From Oceanospirillaceae bacterium (GTDB lineage: Bacteria; Pseudomonadota; Gammaproteobacteria; Pseudomonadales; Balneatricaceae): a DNA stretch of 64,000 nt. Each line of letters starts with the position of its first letter. The first letter of the stretch is position 1. The notes below the pieces were generated by a model. It ran no database searches. It was not told the origin of the DNA and saw nothing but the letters and a program-made list of their open reading frames with translations. The translations under genes were made by a program, and so were the position numbers. Shown piece by piece: positions 17,523 through 26,173 of this stretch. The stretch covers positions 22,439-86,438 of the forward strand of contig DPHB01000044.1 in NCBI GenBank assembly GCA_003521845.1, given 5' to 3'.

Positions 17523-19398
17523 CTTGCTCCTTTGCTGGTGCCAACAAATAGGCATCAAATAGCTTACGCGCTAAAGGCGCGGCGGCGGAGCTGCCACCAC
17601 CGCCGTTTTCAACAATGACAGCCAACACAATTTGGGGATTTTTGGCTGGGGCCCAACCCACAAACAAACCGTGATCGCGCAGCCGCTCAGCGGTTTTTTC
17701 GGCATCATATTCTTCGTCTTGTTTAATACCCTTAACCTGGGCGGTACCCGTTTTGCCAGCAATCTTGTAGCGGCTATTGGCACCACTACGGCGTGCCGTA
17801 CCTTTCTTGCCATGCATCACATCAATCATGGCCTTATGAAGTTTATCCCAATCGCTGTCACGGTTTATCTGCACGTCTTCTAACATAACGGGATCTTTTC
17901 GGCCCAACTGACTTACTTGCGTCACCTCTTGGTTATCCATACTTTTGATCATGCGGATTTGGTGCCACTTGCCCTTATTGGCCATCACCATGGTCATGGT
18001 GGCCATCTGCAAGGGGGTTGCCGATAAGAAGCCCTGGCCGATACTCATGTTTAATGAATCACCAGGAAACCAAGAAGCATTGCGAATAGCACGCTTCCAC
18101 GATCGAGTAGGTAGCACCGCTGGCAAAGCTTCTGGTTGATCGGCAATAGTCACTTGACCTAGCCCAAACTTAGCCATGTAGCTAGTCATGGGGTTATTGC
18201 CCATTTTATGACCAATTGCGTAATAGTAGGTATCCACCGATTCTACAATGGATTTATGCATATTAACTTTACCATGACCACCTTCTTTCCAGTCACGATA
18301 TAAGCGCCCCCCTTCGGTGAGCTGATAATAACCTGGATCCCAAATAGAGTAGTTACGGCTAATAATACCGCTATCAATACTGGCTAAAGCGATCACTGGT
18401 TTCACCGTTGAAGCCGGCGGATAGCGCCCCCGTAGGGCACGGTTAAATAGCGGTAACTCATCAGAGTCTCTTAGCTCACCATAGGCTTTACTGCTGATAC
18501 CGGTAACGAACTGATTAGCACCGTAACTCGGTGCACTCACCATGGCTAAAACGCCTCCCGTAGTGGGATCGAGCGCCACAATAGAGCCGCGTTTACCTTG
18601 CAAAAGTTCCACCGCTTTGGCTTGTAGCATGGCATCTAGGTGTAAACCGATATTGCGTCCAGGTACGGGCTCTTGTCTATTCAGCACACGCAGTATGCGC
18701 CCACGGGCATTGGTTTCTACGGTTTGGTAACCGACCTGTCCATGCAAATCATCTTCGTAGTATTTCTCTATGCCCAGTTTACCCACGTGATGAGTATCGC
18801 TGTAATTGACTGGGTCTAGGCGCGCTATTTCGCGGTCGTTGATACGTCCAACGTACCCTAAAGCATGCACAAAACCATCATCAAAAGGATAATAACGCAC
18901 CAGCTCGGCTTCAACCCGCACGCCTTGTAGAGCGTGTTGGTTGACGGTGATTTTAGCAATCTCTTGCTCATTTAAACGATAGCGCAAGGGTACTGAGCTA
19001 TAAGGCTTGCGCGCTTGTCGTAAGCGTCGCTTAAAACGTTTGATATCACTGTCATCGATAGCAATGATATTTTGTAACTGGACAATAGTGTCATCAACAC
19101 CGTGTTTACCGCCCGGCAACTGTTCTGGTACCAAGGTGACACTGTGTGTTGCCCTATTGCCCGCCAACAAGCGTCCTTCACGGTCATAAATCAAACCACG
19201 GGTAGGGGCGATAGGCTGCAGCTGCTGGCGGTTGTCCTCTGCTTCGGTCAAAAAGTGTTGATGTTGGAAAATTTGTAAATAAGCCATACGGCTTATCAAC
19301 ACAGCAAACACCAAGACAATAACGCCAAGGGCAAACCACAAACGCATCTGAAAGCGATCGTTTTCCCGTTGTTTGGCATTCATATTAGACCAGGACAT
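17512..19398 (-). CDS. mrdA: Peptidoglycan transpeptidase PBP2
   Basis: PBP2 (628 aa) cross-links peptidoglycan during side-wall growth. There is one N-terminal membrane span (LWFALGVIVLVFAVLISRMAYL), a dimerisation domain, and a transpeptidase domain with the active-site serine in PPASTVKPVIALA. The KTG motif is in KIAGKTGTAQVKG. Length is typical. It is translationally linked to rodA by overlap and followed upstream by rlmH at 8 bp. Confidence 0.96.
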   Translation of the reverse strand: MSWSNMNAKQRENDRFQMRLWFALGVIVLVFAVLISRMAYLQIFQHQHFLTEAEDNRQQLQPIAPTRGLIYDREGRLLAGNRATHSVTLVPEQLPGGKHGVDDTIVQLQNIIAIDDSDIKRFKRRLRQARKPYSSVPLRYRLNEQEIAKITVNQHALQGVRVEAELVRYYPFDDGFVHALGYVGRINDREIARLDPVNYSDTHHVGKLGIEKYYEDDLHGQVGYQTVETNARGRILRVLNRQEPVPGRNIGLHLDAMLQAKAVELLQGKRGSIVALDPTTGGVLAMVSAPSYGANQFVTGISSKAYGELRDSDELPLFNRALRGRYPPASTVKPVIALASIDSGIISRNYSIWDPGYYQLTEGGRLYRDWKEGGHGKVNMHKSIVESVDTYYYAIGHKMGNNPMTSYMAKFGLGQVTIADQPEALPAVLPTRSWKRAIRNASWFPGDSLNMSIGQGFLSATPLQMATMTMVMANKGKWHQIRMIKSMDNQEVTQVSQLGRKDPVMLEDVQINRDSDWDKLHKAMIDVMHGKKGTARRSGANSRYKIAGKTGTAQVKGIKQDEEYDAEKTAERLRDHGLFVGWAPAKNPQIVLAVIVENGGGGSSAAAPLARKLFDAYLLAPAKEQDDG

Positions 19399-19406
19399 GC
19401 GTTGGC

Positions 19407-19874
19407 CTATTTATGATAAGGGTGATGATTAAGAATGGTCCAAGCCCGGTACAGCTGTTCGGCCAGCAGCACACGTACTAAGGGGTGAGGTAGGGTTAGT
19501 GGCGACAAGGACCACTTTTGATCGGCGCGTGCCAAGCATTCGGGTGCTAGGCCATTGGGCCCACCAACCAATAAAGACACATTGCGCCCATCCATGCGCC
19601 AAGCGGCGCATTGTTCAGCTAGCTGCGGCGTACTCCAAGGCTTGCCCAATACATCCAAGGCAACGACTCTATCGCCATTGCCTATTGCCGCCAACATGGA
19701 TTCGCCTTCCTTGTGCATGGCTTTGGCTGGGTCAGCACTTTTGCCACGAAAACCCAAGGGCAATTCCTGTAACTGCAATTGCATATCAGAGGGCAAGCGT
19801 TTGGCATACTCCTGGTAGCCCGTGGTTACCCAGCTTGGCATTTTAGTGCCGACAGCCAACAGCTTGATTTTCAT
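19407..19874 (-). CDS. rlmH: 23S rRNA (pseudouridine-1915 N3)-methyltransferase
   Basis: A SPOUT methyltransferase (155 aa) that methylates pseudouridine 1915 of 23S rRNA on assembled ribosomes. The SAM-binding knot shows as FLVGGPNG-like LLVGGPNGLAPE, and the C-terminal HPLVRVLLAEQLYRAWTILNHHPYHK is nearly invariant in the family. It belongs to the conserved nadD-rsfS-rlmH-mrdA-rodA run. Confidence 0.97.
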   Translation of the reverse strand: MKIKLLAVGTKMPSWVTTGYQEYAKRLPSDMQLQLQELPLGFRGKSADPAKAMHKEGESMLAAIGNGDRVVALDVLGKPWSTPQLAEQCAAWRMDGRNVSLLVGGPNGLAPECLARADQKWSLSPLTLPHPLVRVLLAEQLYRAWTILNHHPYHK

Positions 19875-19884
19875 ACGCGCAAGC

Positions 19885-20253
19885 TTAGTCGTCAGCTAAC
19901 AAAGCTTCAGGAGCATTGTCTTGTAAAGCCGGGTCCCACAAACGTTCAAGGTCATAAAAACCCCGTGCGTCGGTTTGCATAACATGGACAATAACATCAC
20001 CCAAGTCAGCCAATACCCAATCACTATTCATTTCGCCTTCAACGCTTAAAGGTGCGAAACCTGCTTGCTTGGCCTTGAAGGATACTTCTTCTGCCAAGGA
20101 TTTTACATGACGGTTAGAGGTACCGGTAGCAATCACCATATAGTCGGTTACGTTAGACAAGCCGCGTACATCCAAGTGTACGATATCCTTGCCTTTCATG
20201 CCTTCAAGGGCGTCAGTTACTAGTGCCAATAATACGTCTACGGACTTAGCCAT
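19885..20253 (-). CDS. rsfS: Ribosomal silencing factor
   Basis: RsfS (122 aa) binds uL14 and blocks subunit joining when nutrients are short. Family features are DVRGLSNVTDYMVIATGTSNRHVKSLAEEV and the C-terminal SDWVLADLGDVIVHVM followed by FYDLERLW. It starts 2 bp after the nadD stop. Confidence 0.97.
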   Translation of the reverse strand: MAKSVDVLLALVTDALEGMKGKDIVHLDVRGLSNVTDYMVIATGTSNRHVKSLAEEVSFKAKQAGFAPLSVEGEMNSDWVLADLGDVIVHVMQTDARGFYDLERLWDPALQDNAPEALLADD

Positions 20254-20255
20254 AA

Positions 20256-20921
20256 TTAATTTGTTTCCACTTTATATAAATTCTGCGCAGCAATATACTG
20301 CGCTACCTGCGCTGGCAACATACTTGCCGGCGGTGTTTTTCCTTGTTCGAGCAATAGCCTAATAGCCGTAGCCGAAACATCAAATTGAGGCAAACGCACA
20401 CTGGCTATACCTCCACTTGGACAACTTAATAGCTGTTTGGGTTCAGCCCTATGACGCTGCTGCCAAAGCGCCTTCAATGCGGCGTCTTGAGGGCGTTCAC
20501 TGGCTGGCCTTGCCATCACTAACAGATGACAAAACTCTAATAGTTCACGCCATCGATGCCAGGTATGCAATTGCGCAAAGGCATCCATACCCAAACACCA
20601 AATCAACCTCGCCTGCGGCCCCAAATCGCTACGTATAGACGCTAAGGTGTCTATACTATAGCTAGGGCCCTGGCGGTCTAGCTCGCGACTGTCTATACAC
20701 AGCTGCGCTTCATTCTCACAAACCAAATGCAGCATCGCCAAACGCTGTTGAGCACTGGCTCCGGGGTTGGCACGGTGAGCTGGCTGCCGATTGGGTAAAA
20801 AACTCACCGCTGTACCTAAAGTACTTGCTACAGCTTTGGCAGAACCAATATGCCCACAATGAATGGGATCAAAAGTGCCACCAAAGCAGACCTTGACCAC
20901 TTGTTCCGCAGTACTCATCAA
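20256..20921 (-). CDS. nadD: Nicotinate-nucleotide adenylyltransferase
   Basis: Adenylates nicotinate mononucleotide in NAD synthesis. The 221-residue protein has the nucleotidyltransferase signature GTFDPIHCGHI, then FLPNRQPAHR for substrate contact, GMDAFAQLHTWHRW, and VSATAIRLLL (the ISxTxxR-type motif). It is flanked by proA (6 bp away) and rsfS, as in other gammaproteobacteria. Confidence 0.96.
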   Translation of the reverse strand: MMSTAEQVVKVCFGGTFDPIHCGHIGSAKAVASTLGTAVSFLPNRQPAHRANPGASAQQRLAMLHLVCENEAQLCIDSRELDRQGPSYSIDTLASIRSDLGPQARLIWCLGMDAFAQLHTWHRWRELLEFCHLLVMARPASERPQDAALKALWQQRHRAEPKQLLSCPSGGIASVRLPQFDVSATAIRLLLEQGKTPPASMLPAQVAQYIAAQNLYKVETN

Positions 20922-20927
20922 AGCAGC

Positions 20928-22199
20928 CTAGTTGCGGGTATGGCCGTCACCAAACACCACGTATTTTTGTGAAGTGAGGCCTTGTAAACCAACCGGCCCA
21001 CGGGCATGAATCTTGTCCGTTGATATGCCAATTTCGGCACCCAAACCATATTCAAAACCATCAGCAAATGCGGTACTGGCATTGACCATGACAGAACTGG
21101 AATCAACACGTGCCATAAAGGCGCGTGCCTTGGTGTAGTTTTCGGTGACTATGGCATCGGTATGGTGGGAACCATACTTATTGATGTGCGTTATGGCATC
21201 ATTCATATCCGCTACCACCTTAATAGCCAAGATAGGTGCCGTGTACTCGGTGTACCAGTCATCCTCTGTCGCAGCGACAACATGATTAGAGCTGGAATCA
21301 GGGATCAACGCCTGGGCTTTATCACAAACGCGCAGTTCTACCGCAAACTCTTGCAAGTGCTGGGCAATTTCTGGCAACAACTCAGCGGCGCGAGATGCTG
21401 CCACCAACAAGCTTTCCATGGCATTACACACACCATAGCGGCGAGTCTTGGCATTAATACTAATATTAATTGCCTTACTGACATCTGCTTCGTCATCTAA
21501 ATAAACATGGCAGTTGCCATCCAGATGTTTAATCACCGGCACCTTGGCATCGTTACTAATACGCTGAATCAACCCCTTACCACCACGCGGCACAATCACA
21601 TCCACATATTCAGGCATGCTAATCATGTACCCCACAGCTTCACGGTCTGTCGTGTTCACGACCTGTACCGCATGCTCTGGCAAACCTGTCTTAAGTAGGC
21701 CAGCCGTTACACAAGCCGCAATAGCTTGATTAGAGTTAGCCGCTTCTGAACCACCACGTAAAATAGCCGCATTGCCAGATTTTAGGCACAAGCTAGCCGC
21801 ATCAATAGTAACGTTAGGGCGTGATTCATAAATAATACCAATGACACCTAAAGGCACCCGCATCTTGCCAATTTGAATACCCGAAGGGCGGAAGCTCATA
21901 TCGGTAATTTCACCAATAGGATCAGCCAAATCAGCCACCTGACGTAAGCCTTCCATCATGGCATCAATACCGGCATCGTCGATGCGCAAGCGATCTAACA
22001 TAGCTTCAGACAAACCATTGGCTTTGCCGTTTTCTAAATCCTTTACATTGGCCGCAAGCAATGCCGGTCGAGCTGCATCCATGGCTTGCGCCATGGCCAC
22101 CAACGCTGCATTTTTGCTAGCGGTAGGGATCTGGGCTAAGTCTGCAGCAGCAGCTCTGGCCTGTTTACCCACGGTGTGCATATACTCAAGTACGGACAT
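20928..22199 (-). CDS. proA: Gamma-glutamyl phosphate reductase
   Basis: Second enzyme of proline synthesis (423 aa), reducing glutamyl-5-phosphate to glutamate semialdehyde with NADPH. The catalytic Cys is in RYGVCNAMESLLV. Other family blocks are VPLGVIGIIYESRPNVTIDAASLCLKSGNAAILRGG in the cofactor region and EIGISTDKIHARGPVGL at the C-terminus. It heads the proA-nadD-rsfS-rlmH-mrdA-rodA run; proB is not adjacent. Confidence 0.97.
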   Translation of the reverse strand: MSVLEYMHTVGKQARAAAADLAQIPTASKNAALVAMAQAMDAARPALLAANVKDLENGKANGLSEAMLDRLRIDDAGIDAMMEGLRQVADLADPIGEITDMSFRPSGIQIGKMRVPLGVIGIIYESRPNVTIDAASLCLKSGNAAILRGGSEAANSNQAIAACVTAGLLKTGLPEHAVQVVNTTDREAVGYMISMPEYVDVIVPRGGKGLIQRISNDAKVPVIKHLDGNCHVYLDDEADVSKAINISINAKTRRYGVCNAMESLLVAASRAAELLPEIAQHLQEFAVELRVCDKAQALIPDSSSNHVVAATEDDWYTEYTAPILAIKVVADMNDAITHINKYGSHHTDAIVTENYTKARAFMARVDSSSVMVNASTAFADGFEYGLGAEIGISTDKIHARGPVGLQGLTSQKYVVFGDGHTRN

Positions 22200-22356
22200 T
22201 CATTGTTCCCTTTGTATCACTCAATTGACCCACTTTTGACAGGCCTGCCAAAAGCATAAATTCAAGACGCGCAATTATACCGTGAAACCACGCCACAACG
22301 CAGCCATTTGCTTGAAATTTACGGAAATTTGCAGGCTTTAAACAATACAGCTATGG

Positions 22357-22638
22357 CTAGCCAGGTGAAGTCGCCACTTCCAGCTCACCGATTAAGCGTA
22401 ATGCTTGCGGTTTATCGGTGCCACAAACATCTGCCGCCGCAACAAAACGCTTGCACACATCCGGCCGCGAAGGCTGGCCAAACAGCTTGCACAAACCCAG
22501 CTCATCAAGTTGCAAACAAGGCACACCAGCTGGTTTACCAAGCGGCATACTAGGTATAGGGCTAGTAATGGATGGCGCTATACAACAGGCCGCACAGCCT
22601 GGTCGACATTGAAACCCCGTTTCATGAGCCAGCGTCAT
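22357..22638 (-). CDS. YkgJ-family cysteine cluster protein
   Basis: A 93-residue cysteine-rich protein. It has CRPGCAACC near the N-terminus, IPSMPLGKPAGVPC, then LCKLF and RPDVCKRF, the spacing of the YkgJ/CxxCxxCC putative metal-binding family. Molecular function is unknown; metal binding is a family-level expectation. Its start codon lies 16 bp inside the end of ubiX, so the two are translationally coupled. A 157-bp gap separates it from proA. Confidence 0.85.
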   Translation of the reverse strand: MTLAHETGFQCRPGCAACCIAPSITSPIPSMPLGKPAGVPCLQLDELGLCKLFGQPSRPDVCKRFVAAADVCGTDKPQALRLIGELEVATSPG

Positions 22639-23263
22639 CCGACGCTTGCCCCCACGAAGGCACCAAAACCTGAGGCAAGCTCAGCTGATCCAATATGCGC
22701 GCCACGATAAAATCGACCAAATCATCAATACTTTGCGGTTGATGATAAAAACCCGGACTGGCAGGCATAATCATGGCGCCCATACGAGTGAGAGAAAGCA
22801 TATTTTGCAAATGAATCTCACTGTAAGGCGCCTCTCTAGGCACCAAAATCAACGGCCGCCGCTCTTTTAGGTGCACATCCGCGGCACGCTCTATAAGGTT
22901 ATCACTGGCACCATTGGCAATAGCCGACAAGCTGCCCATACTGCAAGGGCAGACAACCATGGCTTCACCGGCACCGGAACCAGAAGCGACGGGCGCCATC
23001 CACTGTTGTTTGCCATAAATATTAATTTGTTGCGAACGCGCACCTAGACGCTGACAAAAGTAGGCTTCTTGCTCTTGCTTACCAGCCGGTAATTGCCAAT
23101 CTGTTTCCGTTGCCAATACCACTTGCGCGGCACTCGAAATAAGCACATTGACCGAGCAATCCGCAGCCACCAAGCGCTGCAATAAACGCAAAGCATAGGG
23201 CGCACCTGAGGCACCCGTCAAGGCGACGGTGACGACTTTGGGTGGTTGCTGCAAGAGAGCCAT
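22622..23263 (-). CDS. ubiX: Flavin prenyltransferase
   Basis: UbiX (213 aa) prenylates FMN to make the cofactor of UbiD decarboxylases in ubiquinone synthesis. The N-terminal VALTGASGAPYALRLL binds FMN, and VVCPCSMGSLSAIANGASDNLIERAADV and RRPLILVPREAPYSEIHLQNM are hallmark segments. The start is placed at the ATG at 23263, with AGG at good distance; a GTG at 23287 is possible. It is divergent from fbp. Confidence 0.95.
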   Translation of the reverse strand: MALLQQPPKVVTVALTGASGAPYALRLLQRLVAADCSVNVLISSAAQVVLATETDWQLPAGKQEQEAYFCQRLGARSQQINIYGKQQWMAPVASGSGAGEAMVVCPCSMGSLSAIANGASDNLIERAADVHLKERRPLILVPREAPYSEIHLQNMLSLTRMGAMIMPASPGFYHQPQSIDDLVDFIVARILDQLSLPQVLVPSWGQASDDAGS

Positions 23264-23348
23264 TTTATTACCTGTTTTACTGCCCACTAAGAAGGCTTAA
23301 AAACACTATTGTACCAACGAATACCGAGACGTGGGACGTTTTTTGGCT

Positions 23349-23354
23349 TATAAT
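23349..23354 (+). promoter_or_regulatory. Probable -10 element of the fbp promoter
   Basis: A perfect TATAAT lies 57 bp before the fbp start in the divergent ubiX-fbp gap. No good TTGACA-like -35 is seen at 16-18 bp, so an activator or an unusual -35 may be needed. Confidence 0.4.
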
Positions 23355-23410
23355 TCACGCTGAATTTCCAAGCCTCCATTTCTGCACTCCATGAAAGGAA
23401 TCTAGCTAAC

Positions 23411-24385
23411 ATGCTAAACCTGCACGACGCCTTAAAACAAGCCGACATAGAACCACAACTGAAAGAAGTACTGGATACCATTGCCGCTACCTGCAAAAGC
23501 ATTGGCGGCAAGCTACGCGGCGGCGCCTTAAGCGGCGTATACGGCAGCGAAACTTCTGAAAACGTGCAAGGTGAAGTGCAGAAAAAGCTAGATGTTGTGG
23601 CCAACGCCCTTCTCAAGCATGCTTTACTGAACAACCGCCACGTGGCTGGCATTGCTTCAGAAGAAGAAGACGATGTCATTGGTGGTGGCGATGAAGGCCG
23701 CTATCTCGTGACCTTTGATCCACTAGATGGCAGCTCCAATATCGACGTTAACGTCTCTGTTGGCACTATATTCTCCATTTTGCCTACCACTACACCGGGT
23801 AGTGAAGTCACCATGGCTAACTTTTTGCAGCCAGGTCGCAATCAAGTGGCAGCCGGTTATGTTCTATATGGCCCTGCCATCACCCTTATCCTGACCACAG
23901 GCAATGGTGTTGATGTATACGCCCTAGACTACGATGGCGACTTTTACCAAACCCACGCCCAGATCCAAGTTCCCATGGCCACCCAAGAATTTGCCATTAA
24001 TATGTCTAACCAGCGCTTCTGGGAACCCGCCATGCAAGCCTATGTGGCGGACTTGCTACAAGGCGAAGAAGGCCCAATTGGCAAGCGCTTCAACATGCGC
24101 TGGGTAGCCTCCATGGTGGCAGAAGTACACCGCATACTGACCCGTGGCGGCATCTTTATGTACCCATTTGACCACCGTGACGCCAGCAAGCCTGGCAAGC
24201 TGCGCCTTATGTACGAAGGCAACCCAATGAGCTTTTTGATTGAGCAAGCTGGCGGCGCTAGCAGCACCACCGACATGCCTATCATGGATGTGCAACCAAC
24301 AGAAATCCACCAACGCGTACCCGTGGTACTAGGTTCACGCGAAGAAGTGGAACGTGTTGACACCTACCATCAGCAAGCGAAATAA
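23411..24385 (+). CDS. fbp: Fructose-1,6-bisphosphatase class I
   Basis: Gluconeogenic phosphatase (324 aa) removing the C1 phosphate of fructose-1,6-bisphosphate. Metal-binding residues are in ASEEEDDV and the signature FDPLDGSSNIDVNVSVGTIFS. The substrate loop and C-terminal catalytic block GGIFMYPFDHRD and KLRLMYEGNPMSFLIEQAGG are present. GAAAGGAATC precedes the start. ppa follows on the same strand 101 bp later. Confidence 0.97.
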   Translation: MLNLHDALKQADIEPQLKEVLDTIAATCKSIGGKLRGGALSGVYGSETSENVQGEVQKKLDVVANALLKHALLNNRHVAGIASEEEDDVIGGGDEGRYLVTFDPLDGSSNIDVNVSVGTIFSILPTTTPGSEVTMANFLQPGRNQVAAGYVLYGPAITLILTTGNGVDVYALDYDGDFYQTHAQIQVPMATQEFAINMSNQRFWEPAMQAYVADLLQGEEGPIGKRFNMRWVASMVAEVHRILTRGGIFMYPFDHRDASKPGKLRLMYEGNPMSFLIEQAGGASSTTDMPIMDVQPTEIHQRVPVVLGSREEVERVDTYHQQAK

Positions 24386-24403
24386 CAGCAATACTTTTGT
24401 CCC

Positions 24404-24444
24404 ATTGGCGCCGACCGTCTTCAAGACGTATAATCGGCGCCAAT
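24404..24444 (+). promoter_or_regulatory. Nested inverted repeat overlapping the ppa promoter
   Basis: Perfect 11-bp arms attggcgccga and tcggcgccaat (24404-24414 and 24434-24444) enclose a second dyad, CGTCTT-c-AAGACG (24416-24428). A TATAAT (24429-24434) sits inside, with TTGGCG (24405-24410) 18 bp upstream as a possible -35. It could be an operator over the ppa promoter or a processing hairpin after fbp. No T-run follows, so a classic terminator is unlikely. Confidence 0.5.
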
Positions 24445-24486
24445 AGAATACACTCACTTTTATTTTAACTTTTAGAAGAGACGACC

Positions 24487-25020
24487 ATGAGCTTCAGTCA
24501 AATTCCCGCTGGCAAGGACTTGCCAAACGACGTTTATGTTGTAATTGAAATTCCAGCTAACAGCGACCCAGTTAAGTACGAAATTGAAAAGGACTGCGAT
24601 GCCCTTTTTGTTGACCGTTTTATGGCTTCCCCCATGTTCTACCCAGCCAACTACGGTTACATCAACGACACCCTAGCTGACGACGGCGACGCCCTAGACG
24701 TTTTGGTTATCACGCCATACCCAGTAGTACCTGGTAGCGTAATCCGCTGCCGCCCAGTGGGCGTACTGAACATGACCGACGAAGCTGGTGAAGATGCCAA
24801 GCTAGTAGCGGTACCTCATGAAAAGCTAACTCAAGCCTACAACGGCGTAAACGACATTGACGACGTACCTGAATTGCTACGCAACCAGATCAAAGAGTTC
24901 TTCGAGAACTACAAGAACTTGGAAAAAGGCAAGTGGGTTAAAGTAGAAAGCTGGGAAGGCGCCGATTCTGCTCGCGCTAAGATCGTTGAAGCAGCGGCTG
25001 CCTACGAGGCTGCTAAGTAA
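24487..25020 (+). CDS. ppa: Inorganic pyrophosphatase
   Basis: Family I soluble pyrophosphatase (177 aa), which drives biosynthetic reactions by removing PPi. Active-site blocks are YEIEKDCDALFVDRF, NYGYINDTLADDGDALDVLV (metal-binding Asps in DDGDALDVLV), and VPHEKLTQAYN. TTTAGAAGAG lies upstream of the ATG. Length is typical of the bacterial hexameric form. Confidence 0.97.
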   Translation: MSFSQIPAGKDLPNDVYVVIEIPANSDPVKYEIEKDCDALFVDRFMASPMFYPANYGYINDTLADDGDALDVLVITPYPVVPGSVIRCRPVGVLNMTDEAGEDAKLVAVPHEKLTQAYNGVNDIDDVPELLRNQIKEFFENYKNLEKGKWVKVESWEGADSARAKIVEAAAAYEAAK

Positions 25021-25037
25021 GCAATTTACTTCACATC

Positions 25038-25062
25038 GGGATCAGACCTCAGGTTCTGCCCC
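25038..25062. repeat. ggggtcagacc-type short palindrome (imperfect)
   Basis: The segment gggatcagacctcagg-ttctgcccc is an imperfect copy of the palindrome seen at 45047-45070. It sits between the ppa stop and its terminator. Confidence 0.5.
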
Positions 25063-25069
25063 AGCAATT

Positions 25070-25098
25070 AAAAAGGGATCCAATAGGATCCCTTTTTT
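25070..25098 (+). terminator. Rho-independent terminator after ppa (bidirectional)
   Basis: AAAAAGGGATCC and GGATCCCTTTTTT form a 12-bp stem with a 4-nt loop and a T-run on each strand. It can end both ppa and the convergent gene at 25120. Confidence 0.9.
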
Positions 25099-25119
25099 GT
25101 ACTTACTACTCGAAAACAA

Positions 25120-26136
25120 CTACCCTTGCACCAGCAGCTCGCGCAAATCTATAATCGCCGCGTTAGCGCGGGAAATATAAGACGCCATTACCAGGGAATG
25201 GTTGGCAACTAGACCAAAGCCAGAACCGTTAAGAATAATAGGGCTCCATACGGTTTCTTGGGTGGCTTCTAGCTCACGGATAATTTGACGCAAGCTTACC
25301 AAGGCATTTTTCTTTTCTAGAGTAGCAGCAAAGTCCACTTCTACAGCGCGCAAGATCTGTATCAAGGCCCAGCTAGCACCCCGTGCTTCATAAAACACAT
25401 CGTCGATTTCAGACCAGGGGGTTTTGATCTCTAACTCAGCTTCTGTCGAGGTTGATTGAGTAGCGGCGCTATCACCTGCTAAGTCTGTATTAAGGCGTTT
25501 CTGGCCAACACTAGCACTAAGGCGCTGGGACAAACTACCTAGGCGTGTTTCTACATCCCCCAACCAGCGAGTAAGGTTATCGGCGCGCGCATAAAACTGG
25601 GCACCCGATTGCTGCGTATCACTTAAGCGATCGTGATAGACCTGCAGTGCCTTAAGACCACGACGGTACTCACTTTCACTGGCGGGCAACATCCAACTTG
25701 TACTATCGAAGTTAAACTGCGGCTCGGCCACAGCCAAGTCGACATCTTCTGTGGACTGCGACTGAGAACGACTGAAATCTTTACGCATGGCGCGACTTAG
25801 ATCGCGCATCTGAATCAGTACGCCGTACTCCCAATTAGGTACGTTGTCCATCCACACGCCAGGCAGACCCACATCATTACTCAAAAACCCACCAGGTTTA
25901 TCCAATAAAGCATGCCCCAAACCAATTAATGCTTGCGTGGTGGCCACACCGGTTAGCGTTCCTGGTTGGGGACGTTCTGGTAAATCGGGCTTTTGATTCC
26001 AAATAAAACCCAGTACCAATGACGCAATAAGGTACAAACCCAAGCTAGCGGCGATAATACGCCAAAGCCAATGCCGGTCGTCGTAATAATCTTCCTTTAA
26101 GTTACGTAGTCCTTGACGTATGTTGAGCATAATCAA
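25120..26136 (-). CDS. DUF2333 family inner-membrane protein
   Basis: A 338-residue protein with one N-terminal transmembrane segment (IIAASLGLYLIASLVLGFIW, about residues 27-46) and a large, presumably periplasmic, remainder. The WNQKPDLPERP-type segment after the membrane helix and the C-terminal region TVWSPIILNGSGFGLVANHSLVMASYISRANAAIIDLREL fit the gammaproteobacterial DUF2333 family. Function is unknown. It shares a strand and a 38-bp gap with the lipoprotein gene upstream, so they may act together at the envelope. Confidence 0.75.
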   Translation of the reverse strand: MIMLNIRQGLRNLKEDYYDDRHWLWRIIAASLGLYLIASLVLGFIWNQKPDLPERPQPGTLTGVATTQALIGLGHALLDKPGGFLSNDVGLPGVWMDNVPNWEYGVLIQMRDLSRAMRKDFSRSQSQSTEDVDLAVAEPQFNFDSTSWMLPASESEYRRGLKALQVYHDRLSDTQQSGAQFYARADNLTRWLGDVETRLGSLSQRLSASVGQKRLNTDLAGDSAATQSTSTEAELEIKTPWSEIDDVFYEARGASWALIQILRAVEVDFAATLEKKNALVSLRQIIRELEATQETVWSPIILNGSGFGLVANHSLVMASYISRANAAIIDLRELLVQG

Positions 26137-26173
26137 TCCTTATTAACGGGTATGTAAGCTATATATGCGGCTG

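Noticed and set aside
24404..24444. Terminator for fbp
   Set aside because: The dyad is strong but no T-run follows on the fbp strand, and a TATAAT lies within it, so a regulatory or promoter role is more likely.
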